A stretch of 64,000 nt of DNA from positions 248,001 to 312,000 of the forward strand of contig NZ_QPCG01000007.1 in the NCBI RefSeq assembly GCF_003351025.1. Direction: 5' to 3'. Of the stretch, positions 54,201 to 63,052 are shown piece after piece. Positions within the stretch are counted from its first letter, which is position 1. Every line of letters starts with the position of its first letter. The notes beneath the pieces were generated by a model. It had not been told where the DNA came from. It saw nothing but the letters and a program-made list of their open reading frames with translations, and searched no databases. Position numbers and translations under genes: made by a program. Source of the DNA: Mucilaginibacter endophyticus. GTDB taxonomy: Bacteria; Bacteroidota; Bacteroidia; Sphingobacteriales; Sphingobacteriaceae.

Positions 54201-54585
54201 GCAGCGTAATTGTTATTTGCGGCAGATCTTTACGCCTGATCACGACGCTTTTATCCACTACGAGATAATCAAGCGGCTTGTTCTTAAAGCACTTCTGAAG
54301 CACTTCGTCGATGGTAGCGTCGTTTATCTCCACGTCGATTTTGGGAAGATTCTTAAGTGCGCCGGCTTTGTAAAAAAATGAATAACCACTTTGTTTTTCA
54401 AGCTGTTTAAAAAGTGTTTCCATACTTATGTTGTTCACATTTAAATTAATGCGCTGGCCATAAACTGCGGCGTTAACCTGCAGGAAACCAATTAAAATAA
54501 GCAAAGTGGTTAACTTCATCACCAATAGTAATTTTTTTAGTTGCGTATGGGTAATACGCAGCAAACAAGAAGCAGAAAAATGCAT
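51247..54585 (-). CDS. SusC/RagA-family TonB-dependent transporter with STN domain, second locus
   Basis: 1112 residues from ATG 54585. Long signal region, then STN domain at about 55-115 (METLFKQLEKQSGYSFFYKA), carboxypeptidase-like domain (ISGKVFDDKGNPLPGVNLKL), plug with VIAYGQTTK and ATSIYGSRAANGVILITTKR, and the barrel. It is preceded by its own sigma and FecR genes, so the STN-FecR signalling route should apply. The 164 bp between it and FecR shows no clear terminator. Confidence 0.93.
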   Translation of the reverse strand: MHFSASCLLRITHTQLKKLLLVMKLTTLLILIGFLQVNAAVYGQRINLNVNNISMETLFKQLEKQSGYSFFYKAGALKNLPKIDVEINDATIDEVLQKCFKNKPLDYLVVDKSVVIRRKDLPQITITLPQNRLISGKVFDDKGNPLPGVNLKLKNAQNVWITNAKGEFTALLIDPKDDAVLQVSYVGYATQEFLIKDIKSPLVVTLKPDIGKLDEIQVIAYGQTTKRFNVGDQTTITAKDIAKYPVTNVLEALQASVPGMNIVKTTGMPGGVYSVKIRGQNGINNGTGTDPLYVVDGVPYQGGYYDVQNNTLGGLPGKSGIGGDALSFINPQDIESINVLKDATATSIYGSRAANGVILITTKRGKAGNVKIDLNVYQGTSKVTRLPNFLNTQQYLEMRHEAYKNDGPSFATAYDINGTWDTTRYTNWAKELIGGASHTTNAQATISGGNANTQFLISGNYNTQSNLMKLGGSYQNASTHFSINSATSDNKFSVSFTGGYLYNNNTIKNVDFSSSVSLSPDAPPIYNPDGTLNFQNGTFYNPYTAIQLINNTPASNLTSSAILSYRPVKGLEIKLTSGYNRQEINEFLGSPTTSYAPFQNVTTGSSRFTTDVNSTWSVEPQVNYNRRISKGDFTATVGASLQEQTSASTQLTVTGYTSDALLKSISAGTKITTTIPYGYDKSRFAALFGRLGYIWDGKYILDVSGRYDGSSKFGPNRQYHLFGAVGGGWIFSKEKFFKNALSFIDLGKLTASYGITGNDQIGSYRFLQSYTAVTAAIPYQGVPGLSAGSPANPNLSWETTKKAKLGIDLHFLNERIEFEADYYRNRTSDVLYGYPLSIITGSTSITSNLPALVQNKGWELTLNTVNVRSNSFSWSSTGLLTIPRTALIKYPSLNTTSFANAYILGMPTTIQRVYRFAGVNPQTGVYQFYDKDGNITANPVIGIDNTAVINTEPKFYGSLQNSLSYNGFTLDFTFRFINQVGKNAFGQNGLLPPGLGAENVTTDMLARWQKPGDVTNIQRFGTSFALLTPLSNAKNSTAAFGDASYIRFQNLSLSYSFKQPVLTRLHLQNLRVYVQGDNLLTISKYGNLDPENQSASRIPPLRTITAGLQVTL

Positions 54586-54749
54586 ACTTTTGTACGGTTT
54601 TGGGTTTCAGTAAAGTTTGTTTAGTCAGATAAGTCAAATGAGGTTGGCCCAAACTATCGCCGGACAGTGTTGCAACCACTTTCCGGTTTTTTGTTGTGCT
54701 ACCATTGCACTGGCGGCCTCGCCACCCTGGTGTGTATCCTGTAGAGTAG

Positions 54750-55910
54750 TTATTTTACGATAATCTTTCTCCCTTCTATTTTAAAGTTAACACCCGAAAA
54801 TTCAAGTATTTTTAAAGCCTTGGCAGCAGTAAGGCTGCGTGGAAATGTTCCGGTAAAAACATCATCATCGGGTAACTTACCCGTATATTCAATATCCACA
54901 TCGTACCAGCGGCTTATTTGGCGCATTACGGTTTTAATATCTGCATCATTAAAATGGAATTTGCCGTTTTTCCATGCAGTTATTTCATCTATATCGGCCA
55001 CCGCACTTACTTTGATGGGCGCATTAGTTTCGCTATTACCGATGGCAGATTGCTGGCCTGGTTTAAGCACGGCCGATAGCGTACCCTTAGCTACTTTTAC
55101 CGATCCTTCAAGCAGGGTTGTTTTAAGTGTAGTTTCATCGCTGTAAGCGTTCACGTCAAAATGGGTTCCCAGTACTTCAATAGTTTGCCCGGCCGATGAT
55201 ACGTGAAATGGCATAGCCTTATTTTTTGCTACTTCAAAATAAGCCTCGCCGGTTAATTCAACATTACGTTCCTTGCCGGTAAATGCTGTTGGGAATTTTA
55301 ATGATGATGCCGCATTAAGCCAAACCTGCGTACCATCGGGCAAAACCACATTGTATTGACCGCCCCGCGGAGTGGTAACTGTATTGTAGGTTAGTTCAGA
55401 AGTAATAGAACCAAGGGCTGATGAAAGGTACGCCAGCATGCCGCTGCCTGTTTTCTGAACAACAGTTCTTCCCTGTGTTGCCAGTTTGCCGTTTTTAGTA
55501 TCATCAAGTATAAGTTTGGATCCATCAGCCAGGGTAAGGATGGCTTTGTTGCTGCCCGGAGCTATGTCATTTTTAGCTATGGCGTTGTTTTGCTTTACAA
55601 TTGAATGTTGCTTGTAATAATAAAAGGTAATGCTAATGGATAGCAGCACAGCGGCCGCTATCCACTTTACATAGGTAAGCAAAATGACCTTGTTATTTTG
55701 GGCGGGGTATTGGTTTGATTTAGAAGTGCCAATGTAGGTTTGCAGCTTGTTAAAAGTACCCTGCTTTATTTCTTCAAGCTCATTATTACTCTTGGAAAGT
55801 TCGGCACCGTTTAAGGATTCATACCAATTTTCAATAAGTATGCGTTCTTCGGGAGTGGCAGCCCCCGAGTTATACTTTGAAATCAATATTTTTAACTTTT
55901 GCTCTTCCAC
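54750..55910 (-). CDS. FecR-type anti-sigma/sigma regulator, second locus
   Basis: 386 residues. N-terminal sigma-binding segment (ISKYNSGAATPEERILIENW), membrane helix about 82-100, FecR domain (VELTGEAYFEVAKNKAMPFH, VLGTHFDVNAYSDETTLKTT) and C-terminal DUF4974 (FNDADIKTVMRQISRWYDVD). It partners the sigma factor encoded 74 bp upstream and the STN domain of the SusC downstream. Confidence 0.92.
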   Translation of the reverse strand: MEEQKLKILISKYNSGAATPEERILIENWYESLNGAELSKSNNELEEIKQGTFNKLQTYIGTSKSNQYPAQNNKVILLTYVKWIAAAVLLSISITFYYYKQHSIVKQNNAIAKNDIAPGSNKAILTLADGSKLILDDTKNGKLATQGRTVVQKTGSGMLAYLSSALGSITSELTYNTVTTPRGGQYNVVLPDGTQVWLNAASSLKFPTAFTGKERNVELTGEAYFEVAKNKAMPFHVSSAGQTIEVLGTHFDVNAYSDETTLKTTLLEGSVKVAKGTLSAVLKPGQQSAIGNSETNAPIKVSAVADIDEITAWKNGKFHFNDADIKTVMRQISRWYDVDIEYTGKLPDDDVFTGTFPRSLTAAKALKILEFSGVNFKIEGRKIIVK

Positions 55911-55984
55911 AATATGTTGTTTATATGCATATTCGTTTGGAAAGCTAAAAGTACTATACGATTTTACAATTTATTTGAAAAAAG

Positions 55985-56584
55985 TTAATGATGAAGTAAT
56001 AAAGGTATATAGTAAACTATGAAACCAACAGTTGCTATTGGCGAATTGTAGTCTTTAAGGCATAAACGCAGCCTTCCATAGGCGTTTTGTAATTGATTTT
56101 TTACTGTTTGTTCAGATATGCCTAATTTTTCGGCTATTTCACGGATAGAAAAATTGTACTCTTTCTTTAAAAGGTAAATTTCCTTCATCCGTTCAGGCAT
56201 TTTTGTTACCTCTCCGGCAATTACTGCTTCTAATTCCTGGTTTAATAAGAGATTTTCCGACGACTGATCAAACGGACTATCGGTAATAACAGCCGATTGA
56301 GTATATCTTAAATGAATCTCAGATTTTTCAAATTCGCGTAGTGTTTTATTGCGAAGTGTGCCATATAAGAACGGACGAATCTCTTGCGGATCGCCCAAAT
56401 TATCAAGGTTATCCCATAGTACCATGAAAGCTTCCTGCACCAGGTCTTTTGAAACATCCTCGGCCTGGGTTTTGCGGTAAGCATGGCGGTAAAGCTCGTT
56501 CCAGTACTCGTTGAAGGCTGTTTCAAACACCTGAATCTTTTCCGACCAAACAACAGCAAGCTTATCGTAAGTACTACCCCGCAT
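55985..56584 (-). CDS. ECF sigma factor, second locus
   Basis: 199 residues. Sigma-2 at about 18-85 (FNEYWNELYRHAYRKTQAED, VQEAFMVLWDNL) and sigma-4 at about 130-185 (MKEIYLLKKEYNFSIREIAE, KLGISEQTVKNQLQNAYGRL). It has its own -7 box at 56612-56619. With FecR and SusCD it forms a cell-surface signalling set. Confidence 0.92.
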   Translation of the reverse strand: MRGSTYDKLAVVWSEKIQVFETAFNEYWNELYRHAYRKTQAEDVSKDLVQEAFMVLWDNLDNLGDPQEIRPFLYGTLRNKTLREFEKSEIHLRYTQSAVITDSPFDQSSENLLLNQELEAVIAGEVTKMPERMKEIYLLKKEYNFSIREIAEKLGISEQTVKNQLQNAYGRLRLCLKDYNSPIATVGFIVYYIPLLLHH

Positions 56585-56977
56585 TAAAAATCAATTAGTT
56601 TTTTAAAGATACAAAAATATCTAAAAAGTATATTGACGAGCAGCAGTCGTTAGTAATGAAGGTCAGCACAAAGGATATTTCCAGTTATACGAACTTTCTA
56701 TTGATAAAATGCCTTGACAAATCATCAAAAAAATAATAGTGGCAAAAAAGCACAATTGTTTGAATAATCACTTGTGGTGCGAAAAGATCAAAAATGATTC
56801 TGACAATTATTATATTTATGTTATTGATTACAACTGAAAGGATTGCTAAAGCATAACAAGTTATTGGATCGGTAAAAAAAATATCGTCACAAAACTGTGA
56901 ATTAACATGCACAGCGAAATGGTCGATTGCAATTAGTAACCAGTTGTCAATTATATACGCTTAAATCTGATAAAAAC
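56585..56977. other. AT-rich divergent intergenic region
   Basis: 393 bp between the sigma gene (minus) and the DUF4202 remnant (plus). Apart from the sigma -7 box I see no feature; a 75-codon minus-strand frame at 56685-56912 has low-complexity AT-driven composition and is not supported. Confidence 0.5.
56612..56619 (-). promoter_or_regulatory. Candidate -7 box of the second ECF sigma gene
   Basis: On the minus strand the sequence is TATTTTTG, an exact TAnnTTTG, 28 bp before the start codon. A -33 TTTG at the expected spacing is not evident. Confidence 0.4.
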
Positions 56978-57585
56978 ATGAACCTCCTGGAGGAAGCCTT
57001 TAGATTATTTGACGAATACAATTTACGTGATCCGCGTTCTATCAACTGGAATAACGCGGTATATCCCCAGGAATACGCGTATGCACTATTGCTTATCAGT
57101 GCATATTATCCTTACAGCCTAATGCAACCGAAGAGCTTTTGCTGGCGTCACGCAGTCAGCATATCGGTCGTTGGGAAATCCCAAGAGAGAGTTATCCTGA
57201 GGGGCGGGAGCATTATTTAAAATGGCGGAAAGACCTGGCACAACATCATGCATCCGTTTCCGGTTTCCTGATGGAGCAAGCCGGATATAGTGAAGCTAAA
57301 ATAGCCCGTGTTCAGGAAATCATTTTAAAGAAAAAGATAAAGCAGGACCTGGAAGTGCAGGTCATGGAAAATGCCTTGTGCCTCATTTTTCTTGAATATC
57401 AGTATGAAGAGCTGCGCATGAAATACATAGATGATCCTGAAAAAATGACCAATATTCTTTATAAGTCACTACTGAAGATGGATGCGCACGGTCATTCGGC
57501 CGCGTTGTTAATCAAATTTAGTGATGATGGTCTGGCTCTGGTACAAAAAGCTATTGAGCGGATTAAGCAACCGAAGGTCAATTGA
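56978..57585 (+). pseudogene. DUF4202-family gene interrupted by a -1 frameshift
   Basis: Two adjacent frames together make one DUF4202 protein of about 203 residues. The first, from ATG 56978, gives MNLLEEAFRLFDEYNLRDPR and YPQEYAYALLLISA. The second, shifted by one base, continues ILSLQPNATEELLLASRSQH, then IGRWEIPRESYP and the rest to the stop at 57585. The junction is near 57100-57106. Restoring one base joins them without a gap in the family pattern. The function of DUF4202 is unknown. It is either a recent mutation or a sequencing error; the downstream half keeps good coding quality, so decay, if real, is recent. Confidence 0.82.
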
Positions 57586-57706
57586 TTAGAAACGCCGCCG
57601 ACAGATGACCTTAATGCTGCTAATTTATACTAATCAGCATATTATGTGGTATGGTTTTGATTGAATTAAAGCTTAATATATTTTACGAGTGTTTTATTCA
57701 ATCGGT

Positions 57707-57754
57707 TTAATTCAATAGAAAGCCCGCGAGACTACAGGCTTTCTATTGAATTAA
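57707..57754. terminator. Strong bidirectional terminator
   Basis: Perfect 18-bp inverted repeat, 57707-57724 and 57737-57754 (arm ends AAGCC/GGCTT), with a 12-nt loop. A/T-rich stem ends give U-tracts on both strands. It separates the DUF4202 remnant and the convergent GAPDH gene. Confidence 0.85.
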
Positions 57755-57795
57755 GAATGTTTTGCACCGGTATGATTTTTATTGACCTTGAGCAA

Positions 57796-58773
57796 TTACA
57801 ATTCAGAGATCAGTTCAGAAATTCGATTAGATATCCCAACCTCATTATCATACCAGGCAACAACCTTGATAAGTTTTCCGATGGCTTTGGTCATTGTGCC
57901 GTCGACAATAGAGGAGTGCGGGTTGCCTAATATATCAGAAGATACAAACGGCTCTTCGGTATATTGCATAATACCTTTAAGTGAACTTTCGGCATAGTGC
58001 TTTAATAGTGCATTGATCTCCGTTACCGTAACTTCCTTTTGCAGGTTAATAGAAAGGTCAACAATAGAACCATCAATAACCGGAACCCTGTATGAATAGC
58101 CATCCAGTTTCCCTTTAAGGTTTGGCAATACATCTCCAATTGCTTTTGCTGCACCGGTTGTTGTTGGAATAATGTTATAGGCAGCAGCACGCGCACGACG
58201 CAGATCTCTGTGAGGCGCATCCTGCAGGTTTTGATCGGCGGTGAAAGCGTGTACAGTAACCATATAGCCCGATTCAATACCATATTCCTTGTCCAGTACA
58301 TGCAATACTGGCGCTATACTGCCGGTAGTACAAGAAGCGGTTGAATAAATTTGATCGTTCCCAATCAAATCGTTGTTTACACCGTGTACAATGGTTTTAA
58401 CACCTCCGGTTGCAGGCGCGGTGATTAAAACCTTTTTTGCACCGGCTTTAAGATGAGATTCTGCTGATTTCTTATCCGTAAATCTCCCGGTCGATTCGAT
58501 AACGGCATCGATCTCCAGTTCACTCCATGGCAATTTTTCCGGATCTTTTTCGCTCAACAGTTTAATACGCTTTGCTCCAACAATAATGTAATCGCCATCC
58601 GCGCTTATCTCTCCCGAAAAACGGCTATGAGCTGTATCATATTTCAATAAGTGTACGAGTGTTCCGATATCTGTAAGATCGTTGATGGCAACAACTTCTA
58701 TATTTGTTTTATCCTGTAAAGCACGCAGGGTCATTCTGCCGATCCTGCCAAATCCATTAATGGCGATTTTCAT
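57796..58773 (-). CDS. gap: Glyceraldehyde-3-phosphate dehydrogenase, type I
   Basis: 325 residues, cytosolic. NAD-binding GFGRIGR at 7-13, catalytic Cys148 in STASCTTGSIAP, partner His in VTVHAFTADQN, phosphate-site TTTGAAKA, and the C-terminal WYDNEVGISNR (commonly WYDNEWGYS). Converts glyceraldehyde-3-phosphate to 1,3-bisphosphoglycerate. The T-G after the active Cys (usually T-N) and the EVGIS variant suggest a second, less typical GAPDH rather than the main glycolytic copy, but this is weak. Single transcription unit. Confidence 0.92.
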   Translation of the reverse strand: MKIAINGFGRIGRMTLRALQDKTNIEVVAINDLTDIGTLVHLLKYDTAHSRFSGEISADGDYIIVGAKRIKLLSEKDPEKLPWSELEIDAVIESTGRFTDKKSAESHLKAGAKKVLITAPATGGVKTIVHGVNNDLIGNDQIYSTASCTTGSIAPVLHVLDKEYGIESGYMVTVHAFTADQNLQDAPHRDLRRARAAAYNIIPTTTGAAKAIGDVLPNLKGKLDGYSYRVPVIDGSIVDLSINLQKEVTVTEINALLKHYAESSLKGIMQYTEEPFVSSDILGNPHSSIVDGTMTKAIGKLIKVVAWYDNEVGISNRISELISEL

Positions 58774-58869
58774 ATTGTTAAAATTTATTTTGTTAAAAAA
58801 GTAAAGACGTGAGTTACCCGTTGCGCCGATTTCATGGAAATTGCACAGTCAATATTCTGTTTTGAATAG

Positions 58870-59931
58870 TTATATGATGTCAGTTAATCTGGCTTCTGAT
58901 GCCATCAGGCTTTCGATACCTGAATCCCGGAGCGATGTCCGGAAGGCCCTGCGATAATCAGATGGGGTTGTATTTAAGTGTCTCAAGAAAATCCGGCGCA
59001 TGGACACCAAACCACCCAATCCGCATAACTCTGCAATTCTTTCAATTGGTGTGTCAGAATCTTCCAGATATTTTCGTGCAGCCTCAATCCGTAGTTTTTC
59101 AACGAACTTAGCCGGTGGCATCCCCGTTTCACGGTGGAATACACGGGTGAAATTACGGGTACTCATATTCATCTGTTCAGCAATCTGGTTGACTTCCATT
59201 TTTTCATTCAAATGGCCGGCTATCCAATTCTGTGTCCTTTGACCAATGTGCTCTCGCTCATAAATAGGCAACAGGCTGCCAAATTGCGATTGAAAACCCG
59301 GTCGGCTTAAATAGAAAACCAACTTACGGGCTACGCTGATGGCGATATCCTTATTGTAATCCTGTTCTACCAGTGCCAGTGCCAGATCAATTCCAGATGA
59401 AACGCCAGCCGATGTATAAACATGGCCATCTCTGGTAAAAAAAGGATTGGCATTAACTTCAATATCCGGGTAGGCTCTACTAAGCCTTTCGCTTGCCTGC
59501 CAATGCGTGGTTGCTTTTCGCCCGTTTAATATCCCTGCTTTTGCTAAAACAAATGAGCCGCCGCAAATCGAAGCTATACGGCGCGTGTTATACTCGTTTC
59601 GGGTAGCCAACCAATCATAAAACTCGTTTAAACCCGGCTGGCTGGCTTCTCTGGAATCATTTCCGGCTATGATCAGTGTATCTATGGAGCCTTGAATGTC
59701 GGCTACACATAGCTCGCAATTTATGCTCATTCTGGCAGCGGTATTCAGTTTTTTGTTTGAAGTAGGAGCTACTACTTTAACGTCATAACCATCCAGGATA
59801 TCATAGTTTTCGAGGTATCTGTCGGCGTTAATAAATACGTCGGCAGGGCCAGAAAAGTTAAGCAACATGTTGCCTGTCATGGCTACAATGATGATCAATT
59901 TTTTATCCGGTTGTCCATTAGCTTCTTCCAT
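58870..59931 (-). CDS. GlxA-family AraC regulator with DJ-1/PfpI-like domain
   Basis: 353 residues from ATG 59931; the longer start at 59982 is unlikely. Residues about 10-185 have the DJ-1/PfpI fold (LIIIVAMTGNMLLNFSGPAD), with the nucleophile-elbow Cys in IASICGGSFVLAKAG. Residues about 230-330 are an AraC DNA-binding domain (MEVNQIAEQMNMSTRNFTRV). GlxA-type proteins regulate catabolism of amino-acid and quaternary-amine compounds in other bacteria. The target here is unknown; it is divergent from nothing and precedes GAPDH on the same strand by 96 bp. Confidence 0.9.
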   Translation of the reverse strand: MEEANGQPDKKLIIIVAMTGNMLLNFSGPADVFINADRYLENYDILDGYDVKVVAPTSNKKLNTAARMSINCELCVADIQGSIDTLIIAGNDSREASQPGLNEFYDWLATRNEYNTRRIASICGGSFVLAKAGILNGRKATTHWQASERLSRAYPDIEVNANPFFTRDGHVYTSAGVSSGIDLALALVEQDYNKDIAISVARKLVFYLSRPGFQSQFGSLLPIYEREHIGQRTQNWIAGHLNEKMEVNQIAEQMNMSTRNFTRVFHRETGMPPAKFVEKLRIEAARKYLEDSDTPIERIAELCGLGGLVSMRRIFLRHLNTTPSDYRRAFRTSLRDSGIESLMASEARLTDII

Positions 59932-60034
59932 GTTCAAATTTAGAAAAATTGGAATTTGTCTGAAAGGACATAAATTATACAATTTAGGCCATGATGTAAA
60001 AACACATCTTAATGGTTAGCAGTGATGCCCGTCT

Positions 60035-60865
60035 TCAAAAATTAAGTTTCGCCAACTTACGAGGGTTAAAGAAATGATTCAGTGGCCCGCAGCCTTCGCC
60101 GGTTTTTATATTCTGACCTTCTTTGATGGCTATATTAACGTAAATACCGGCCGAAGCAATAGCTTCTGTTATTGATTGCCCCCGTGCTGTATAAGCCGCG
60201 ATAGCCGAAGCCAGCGTACAACCGGTTCCATGTGTATTTAAGGAGTTTATAAAAGAGTAGGCAAAAGTCTCTCTTTTACCTTGTTGATCAGCGTACACAT
60301 TATAGAGTTCAGCCCCATTTAAGTGGCCGCCTTTTACGAGAACGCTTTGGCAACCTAAGTTTAATAATGTTTCTGCCGCGTCCATCATATCATCAACATT
60401 GCCAACCTGTTTGCCGGTTAGTTGAGTTGTTTCATTCAGATTTGGGGTGAGCAGGGTAACCATCGGAAAAAGTAGATCTTTCATGGCAAGCAGTGCTTCG
60501 TTATTGGTCAGTTGTTTCCCGCTGCTTGAGCTGATAACAGGGTCGAGGATAATGGGTACCGGTTCGTGCTTTTTTAATGTATCGGCAACCGCCTGTACAG
60601 TCTCCGCATTGGGCAGCATCCCGATCTTTACTGCCGAAGGCCGGATATCACTCATTACCGCGTTGATCTGATTTTTTACCATTGCCGGCGGAACAACATG
60701 TATATCAGTTATCCCCAGCGTATTTTGCGCGGTGATAGCAGTAATGGCAGATGTACCATTACAACCCAGGGCGGCAAACGTCTTCAGATCGGCCTGGATG
60801 CCCGCGCCACCGCCGCTATCGGAGCCGGCAATGGTCAATACCGAACAATATTGATAATACTGCAT
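60035..60865 (-). CDS. thiD: Hydroxymethylpyrimidine/phosphomethylpyrimidine kinase
   Basis: 276 residues of the ribokinase-like family: GSDSGGGAGIQADLKTFAAL, SAITAITAQNT, and the late anion-hole/base block LNTHGTGCTLASAIAAY. It phosphorylates HMP and then HMP-P to HMP-PP for thiamine synthesis. Last gene of the thiamine operon seen here, 8 bp after the ThiF-like gene. Confidence 0.93.
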   Translation of the reverse strand: MQYYQYCSVLTIAGSDSGGGAGIQADLKTFAALGCNGTSAITAITAQNTLGITDIHVVPPAMVKNQINAVMSDIRPSAVKIGMLPNAETVQAVADTLKKHEPVPIILDPVISSSSGKQLTNNEALLAMKDLLFPMVTLLTPNLNETTQLTGKQVGNVDDMMDAAETLLNLGCQSVLVKGGHLNGAELYNVYADQQGKRETFAYSFINSLNTHGTGCTLASAIAAYTARGQSITEAIASAGIYVNIAIKEGQNIKTGEGCGPLNHFFNPRKLAKLNF

Positions 60866-60873
60866 ATCGCGTT

Positions 60874-61935
60874 CTATAAATTAAATGCACTAATGCCCCC
60901 TTGTAAACTGAAAGCCTCTCTGCCTGAAAATGATCGGGTTTGCTGAGCAGCAATTTTACTGCGTTGTCCTGTCTGGCAGATGAATACCAGTTTTTTACCG
61001 GTTGGAAAACTATCAGCGTGTTCTTTCAATTCGTAAAGCGGGATATTTACCCCGCCTATATTTTCATCGTCAAATTCATAGTCTTCCCGCACATCAACCA
61101 TGTAAATTTCGTCGGGTGTTTCCCTCAGCCATTGTTTGACGGTGTAGGCATCGACCTCGTTTATAACTTTATTACCTTCCATCGGCAGAGTTACGTTGAC
61201 CGGAAGTTGTGGTGCTGCAGTAGCTATTTTGAAAATACTAATGCTATTATCAAGCGCATTCAGGGTTAGCAATTTACCTGATAATAGCTCGCCCATGCCA
61301 CATATCAATTTAATAGCCTCGTTGGCCATATAAGTACCTATCATGCCGGGTAGCACACCGATAACGCCAATTTCGGCACAGTTGGGTACTTCATTTTCCG
61401 GTGGCGCTTCGGGAAATATATCGCGATAATTGGGGCCGCCCTTATGATTAAATACAGATACCTGCCCCTCAAATTTGAGTATCGAGCCAAATACCAGTGG
61501 TTTACCGAGGATTGCGCAAGTATCGTTTACCAGGTAGCGGGTGGTAAAGTTATCGGAGCCATCTATTACTACATCAAAATTGCTTATCAATTGCTGCGCA
61601 TTGGCAGCGGTAACCCTTTCGGTATAAGTCATCAGCTCTGCAAAAGGGTTAAGCTGATGTAGTTTTTGCTTGGCTATCAATGCTTTCGACTGGCCAATAT
61701 CAGCAGCAGAATATAATATTTGCCGGTGCAGATTGCTGATGTCAACCACGTCATCGTCTACAATACCAATGGTGCCTGCACCTGCCGCTACAAGGTACTG
61801 CAAAATAGGGCAACCTAAACCGCCGGCACCTATCATCAACACACGTGCAGCTTTTAATTTTTCCTGCCCATGCAAACCCAGTTCCGGCAATATCATTTGA
61901 CGGTTATATCGTTTCAGTTCTTCGCGTTTCAACAT
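60874..61935 (-). CDS. thiF: ThiF/MoeB-family adenylyltransferase with C-terminal rhodanese domain
   Basis: 353 residues. E1-like domain at 1-245: RYNRQMILPELG, ATP loop GAGGLGCP at 36-43, DGSDNFTTRYLVND and PNCAEIGVIGVLPG. A rhodanese domain follows at about 262-353, with active Cys320 in FICQTGQRSK. In thiamine synthesis such a protein adenylates ThiS and can add sulfur through the rhodanese Cys. MoeB for molybdopterin is the alternative, but the place between thiH and thiD favours thiamine. Gap to thiH is 4 bp. Confidence 0.88.
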   Translation of the reverse strand: MLKREELKRYNRQMILPELGLHGQEKLKAARVLMIGAGGLGCPILQYLVAAGAGTIGIVDDDVVDISNLHRQILYSAADIGQSKALIAKQKLHQLNPFAELMTYTERVTAANAQQLISNFDVVIDGSDNFTTRYLVNDTCAILGKPLVFGSILKFEGQVSVFNHKGGPNYRDIFPEAPPENEVPNCAEIGVIGVLPGMIGTYMANEAIKLICGMGELLSGKLLTLNALDNSISIFKIATAAPQLPVNVTLPMEGNKVINEVDAYTVKQWLRETPDEIYMVDVREDYEFDDENIGGVNIPLYELKEHADSFPTGKKLVFICQTGQRSKIAAQQTRSFSGREAFSLQGGISAFNL

Positions 61936-61939
61936 ATCC

Positions 61940-63052
61940 TTAGGTTAAACAGCTATCCCAATCTTTCCAAACCGCTTCATAGCCCTGTTGGGCAATTATC
62001 TTCGCAATTTCGGCGGGACTGCGTTCGTCCGAGATTTCGAATTGCTCCAATGATTCGGGTTCCACCGCGTACCCACCCGGATTGGTTTTTGAACCGGCAC
62101 TTATAGAGGTAATGCCCAGTTTGATTATATTATTGCGAAAGTTAGCAGATTCTCGGGTGGATATCGAAAGCTCAACCTCCTCATTAAACAAACGGTAAGC
62201 ACAAATCAGTTGCACCAGTTCACGGTCATTCATTTCCACCTTTGGTTCAAGGCCGCCGCTAAAAGGCCTCAATCGTGGAAACGAAAGACTATATTTAGTT
62301 TGCCAATATTTTTTTTCGAGGTAGTTAAGGTGCATCGCGGTAAAAAAACAATCGGTACGCCAGTCTTCCAAACCTATTAATACGCCCAGCCCCATTTTAT
62401 GGATCCCGGCCTGGCCCAGACGGTCGGGAGTTTCAACACGGTATTTAAAATTTGATTTTTTGCCTTTGGGGTGGTGTTTTTTGTAATCTTCTTTATGATA
62501 GGTTTCCTGGTATACCAGCACGGTGTTAAGGCCGTAGGGTGTTAGTTGCTGATAGTCTTCAAGGTCCATTGGCTGCACCTCCATTGAGATATGTGCAAAA
62601 TGCGGCCTGATTAATTCGAGTACTTTTTTGAAATAATCAACATGCACATTCACATTGTCTTCGCCCGTTACCAATAACACATGTTCGTAGCCCATTTCCT
62701 TGATAACAGCCACCTCCTGCATTATTTCCATTGGCGAAAGCGTTTTGCGTTTCACCTTATTATCATAGCTGAAACCGCAATAGGTGCAAATGTTGCTGCA
62801 TTCGTTGGATAGATAAAGCGGCACATACATCTGTAGCACCTTACCAAATCGTTTTAAGGTTAAGCGCTGGCTGATCTGGGCCATTTGCTCCAGGTAGGGG
62901 GCTGCTGCGGGCGATACGAGGGCCTTAAAATCCTCTAATGTTCTTTTCTCGGCGGCCAGGGCACGCTCCACATCTGCGCTGGTTTTAGCGTAGATGCTGG
63001 CCTTGGTATCGTCCCAGTTATAGGTTTCAAAAATGTCGTTAAAACTACTCAT
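61940..63052 (-). CDS. thiH: 2-iminoacetate synthase (radical SAM)
   Basis: 370 residues. Radical-SAM cluster CxxxCxxC with Cys85, Cys89 and Cys92 (NECSNICTYCGF), and HVLLVTGEDNVNVHVDYF and LEVQP-like SAM-site blocks (ISMEVQPMD). It cleaves tyrosine to make dehydroglycine (2-iminoacetate) for the thiazole. The pairing with thiG and not thiO is the anaerobic-type route. It overlaps the thiG end by 8 bp. Confidence 0.93.
   Translation of the reverse strand: MSSFNDIFETYNWDDTKASIYAKTSADVERALAAEKRTLEDFKALVSPAAAPYLEQMAQISQRLTLKRFGKVLQMYVPLYLSNECSNICTYCGFSYDNKVKRKTLSPMEIMQEVAVIKEMGYEHVLLVTGEDNVNVHVDYFKKVLELIRPHFAHISMEVQPMDLEDYQQLTPYGLNTVLVYQETYHKEDYKKHHPKGKKSNFKYRVETPDRLGQAGIHKMGLGVLIGLEDWRTDCFFTAMHLNYLEKKYWQTKYSLSFPRLRPFSGGLEPKVEMNDRELVQLICAYRLFNEEVELSISTRESANFRNNIIKLGITSISAGSKTNPGGYAVEPESLEQFEISDERSPAEIAKIIAQQGYEAVWKDWDSCLT

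Noticed and set aside
56685..56912. 75-codon minus-strand frame
   Set aside because: AT-rich, Ile/Phe-heavy low-complexity translation in an intergenic region; no family match.
57095..57110. Programmed -1 frameshift in the DUF4202 gene
   Set aside because: No slippery heptamer or clear downstream pseudoknot; mutation or sequencing error is simpler.
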